From NCBI GenBank assembly GCA_014381165.1, contig JACMIM010000762.1, positions 1 through 6,444 on the forward strand: 6,444 bases of DNA, written 5' to 3'. The position numbers and the translations under genes were made by a program. This stretch comes from Roseiflexaceae bacterium (lineage in GTDB: Bacteria; Chloroflexota; Chloroflexia; Chloroflexales; Roseiflexaceae). Below the pieces are notes generated by a model. That model was given only the letters and a program-made list of their open reading frames with translations. It was not told the origin of the DNA and did not search any database. Shown here piece after piece: positions 5,831-6,444 of the stretch. Every line of letters begins with the position of its first letter. The stretch's first letter is position 1.

Positions 5831-6077
5831 ACCATTTATCACAGTCGTGTTGCTGCGTTTAGCCTGGTCGCCGAGTATTCTTGTTGCACACTTGGGTACG
5901 TGCGTCCAGAAAGACAACTGCAACGTCGCGGTTGGGTATTCCAGCTTTGAATCTTCCTGGCGGTTGTTACGGTAGTCTGGGCAGACGACCGCTTTGCTTA
6001 GATGAACAGAAACGATCGCTAGCTTGGGTCTATCACGTCGAGTTTCGTAGGCCTGGCCTGGTAGACCGTGACAGCTT
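5831..6077. other. About 250 bp with no recognised gene
   Basis: No frame here has a credible start, ribosome site or family resemblance. A plus-strand frame (5881-6291) has no Shine-Dalgarno, and its second half is just the opposite strand of the ribbon-helix-helix gene. One hairpin is visible: CGGT, A, GTCTG, GG, CAGAC, G, ACCG at 5970-5991. Short direct echoes occur (GCCTGGT, CTTGGGT, GCGGTTG). Known RNA signatures for RNase P, tmRNA and SRP RNA were looked for and not found. It may be a structured RNA or decayed DNA. Confidence 0.5.
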
Positions 6078-6127
6078 CGCCCGGACTGGTGTCAGCTTAT
6101 GCTGTCATCAGTCCGGGCGGGTGTTTT
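6078..6127 (+). terminator. Near-palindromic hairpin with trailing T-run
   Basis: CGCCCGGACTG (6078-6088) pairs with 6109-6119. Inside, CAGC-TTAT-GCTG pairs again after a symmetrical 4-nt internal loop, so the whole 42 nt is nearly palindromic. GGTGTTTT follows at 6120-6127, as in an intrinsic terminator on the plus strand. A second stem (6113-6121 with 6128-6136) overlaps its right arm, and the two cannot form together. On the other strand the element lies across the 3' end of the ribbon-helix-helix gene. Confidence 0.55.
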
Positions 6128-6294
6128 CCCGCCCGGTTCTGCTCCTGTCGCTGCGTAGATTCGCGCTTCATAGCCGCCTCGTGCAACATTTCAACGATCT
6201 GCTGATTGACGGTGCGAAACTCTTCCTCAGACCATGTCTCAAGCTTTGCGTAAAGATCGGCACTCAGGCGCAGTGGTTCGTGGGCTTCTGACAT
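6097..6294 (-). CDS. Small ribbon-helix-helix (Arc/CopG-like) DNA-binding protein
   Basis: From the ATG at 6294 the protein has 65 residues and begins MSEAHEPLRLS. The pattern fits a ribbon-helix-helix repressor: a short beta strand (PLRLS), helix A (ADLYAKLETWSEEE), then FRTVNQQIVEMLHEAAMKR as turn and helix B. Similar proteins of about 50-70 aa with an EFRsvN-QI core are annotated as Arc-family or HicB-like antitoxins. No partner toxin is seen within the window. The Arg/Gln-rich tail after residue 45 is probably disordered and its last codons lie in a GC-rich hairpin. The start is uncertain: only a weak GGA lies 10 nt upstream. An ATG at 6321 and a GTG at 6336 extend the frame, but neither has a well-spaced ribosome site. 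It probably dimerises and represses its own promoter, by analogy. Confidence 0.7.
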   Translation of the reverse strand: MSEAHEPLRLSADLYAKLETWSEEEFRTVNQQIVEMLHEAAMKRESTQRQEQNRAGKHPPGLMTA

Positions 6295-6359
6295 ATGTTT
6301 GATATCCGCACCTTGGTTCATCCTTCTAGATTCCACAAATCAGTAGTAAGTAGACACGA

Positions 6360-6383
6360 ATCAACATCCTTTTCAATGTTGAT
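6360..6383. promoter_or_regulatory. Inverted repeat upstream of the ribbon-helix-helix gene
   Basis: ATCAACAT at 6360-6367 is complementary to ATGTTGAT at 6376-6383 with an 8-nt spacer. It lies about 65-90 bp upstream of the gene start, where an autoregulatory operator could sit. No convincing promoter hexamers were found beside it, so the role is speculative. Confidence 0.3.
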
Positions 6384-6444
6384 AGGAGTTACGCAGTTGC
6401 CCAAGCGCTTTCATTTCGCCTGCGGCGGGCAAGGAACTAACGAA
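6384..6444. other. Possible insertion-sequence end or start of a gene cut by the window
   Basis: The segment starts AGGAGTTACGCAG, which recalls the TAGGACTTACGCA-type ends of some insertion sequences in cyanobacteria and Chloroflexota; this is from memory and untested. Alternatively AGGAG (6384-6388) stands 8 nt before a TTG at 6397 whose frame stays open for 16 codons to the window edge. Neither reading can be confirmed here. Confidence 0.25.

Noticed and set aside
5717..5923. Minus-strand frame of 68 codons ending in RARTWNLLINSQSLYH
   Set aside because: Its C-terminal part is the reverse complement of tRNA-Asn, a well-known false ORF type.
5860..6077. 6S RNA candidate
   Set aside because: A short CGCGGTTGG match to E. 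coli 6S RNA was seen, but the two ends do not pair into the long rod with a central bubble and no promoter was found.

Overview
The window is GC-rich, mainly bacterial chromosomal coding DNA. It best fits Chloroflexota (Roseiflexus/Kouleothrix-like). This rests on inference: a long two-module U32 protein, a cell-wall sorting signal of monoderm type, and 7-bp tandem repeats of the sort seen in some Chloroflexota and cyanobacteria. No phylogenetic marker search was possible.

Layout. (1) Bases 2-2308, plus strand: 3' part of a U32-family protein (U32 + DUF3656 + second cysteine-rich U32-like module), ended by a strong intrinsic terminator. (2) 2319-2460: composite repeat of 9-bp units, where two convergent transcription units meet. 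(3) 2431-2583, minus: short remnant of a phosphoribosylanthranilate-isomerase-like gene, cut off by that repeat. (4) 2564-4765, minus: a full-length NAD-dependent DNA ligase gene (ligA) overlapping the remnant by 20 bp. It has two anomalies: the catalytic lysine codon of motif I reads Thr, and a pure 7-bp tandem array of 10.7 copies lies inside the coding sequence. (5) 4766-5065: divergent intergenic region with a ligA promoter and several palindromes. (6) 5066-5545, plus: a small secreted Ala/Thr-repeat protein with an LPSTG sorting signal, followed by a 15-bp hairpin. (7) 5646-5830: tRNA-Asn(GTT) with a perfect consensus promoter and an 18-bp terminator stem. (8) 5831-6136: about 250 bp with no recognised gene, ending in overlapping hairpins. 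(9) 6097-6294, minus: a small ribbon-helix-helix (Arc/CopG-like) protein. (10) 6384-6444: possible end of a mobile element or start of another gene, cut by the window.

The genes do not form one pathway. The recurring theme is short repeats and palindromes placed in or at the edges of genes: in the U32 linker, inside ligA, across the ligA end, and in the truncated downstream gene. The most notable signal is the ligA locus: an intact ligase reading frame lacking its adenylation lysine and carrying an array whose unit length is not a multiple of three, so copy-number slippage would switch the reading frame. Whether this is a phase-variable or decaying paralog, or partly a base-calling error, cannot be settled from the sequence alone.
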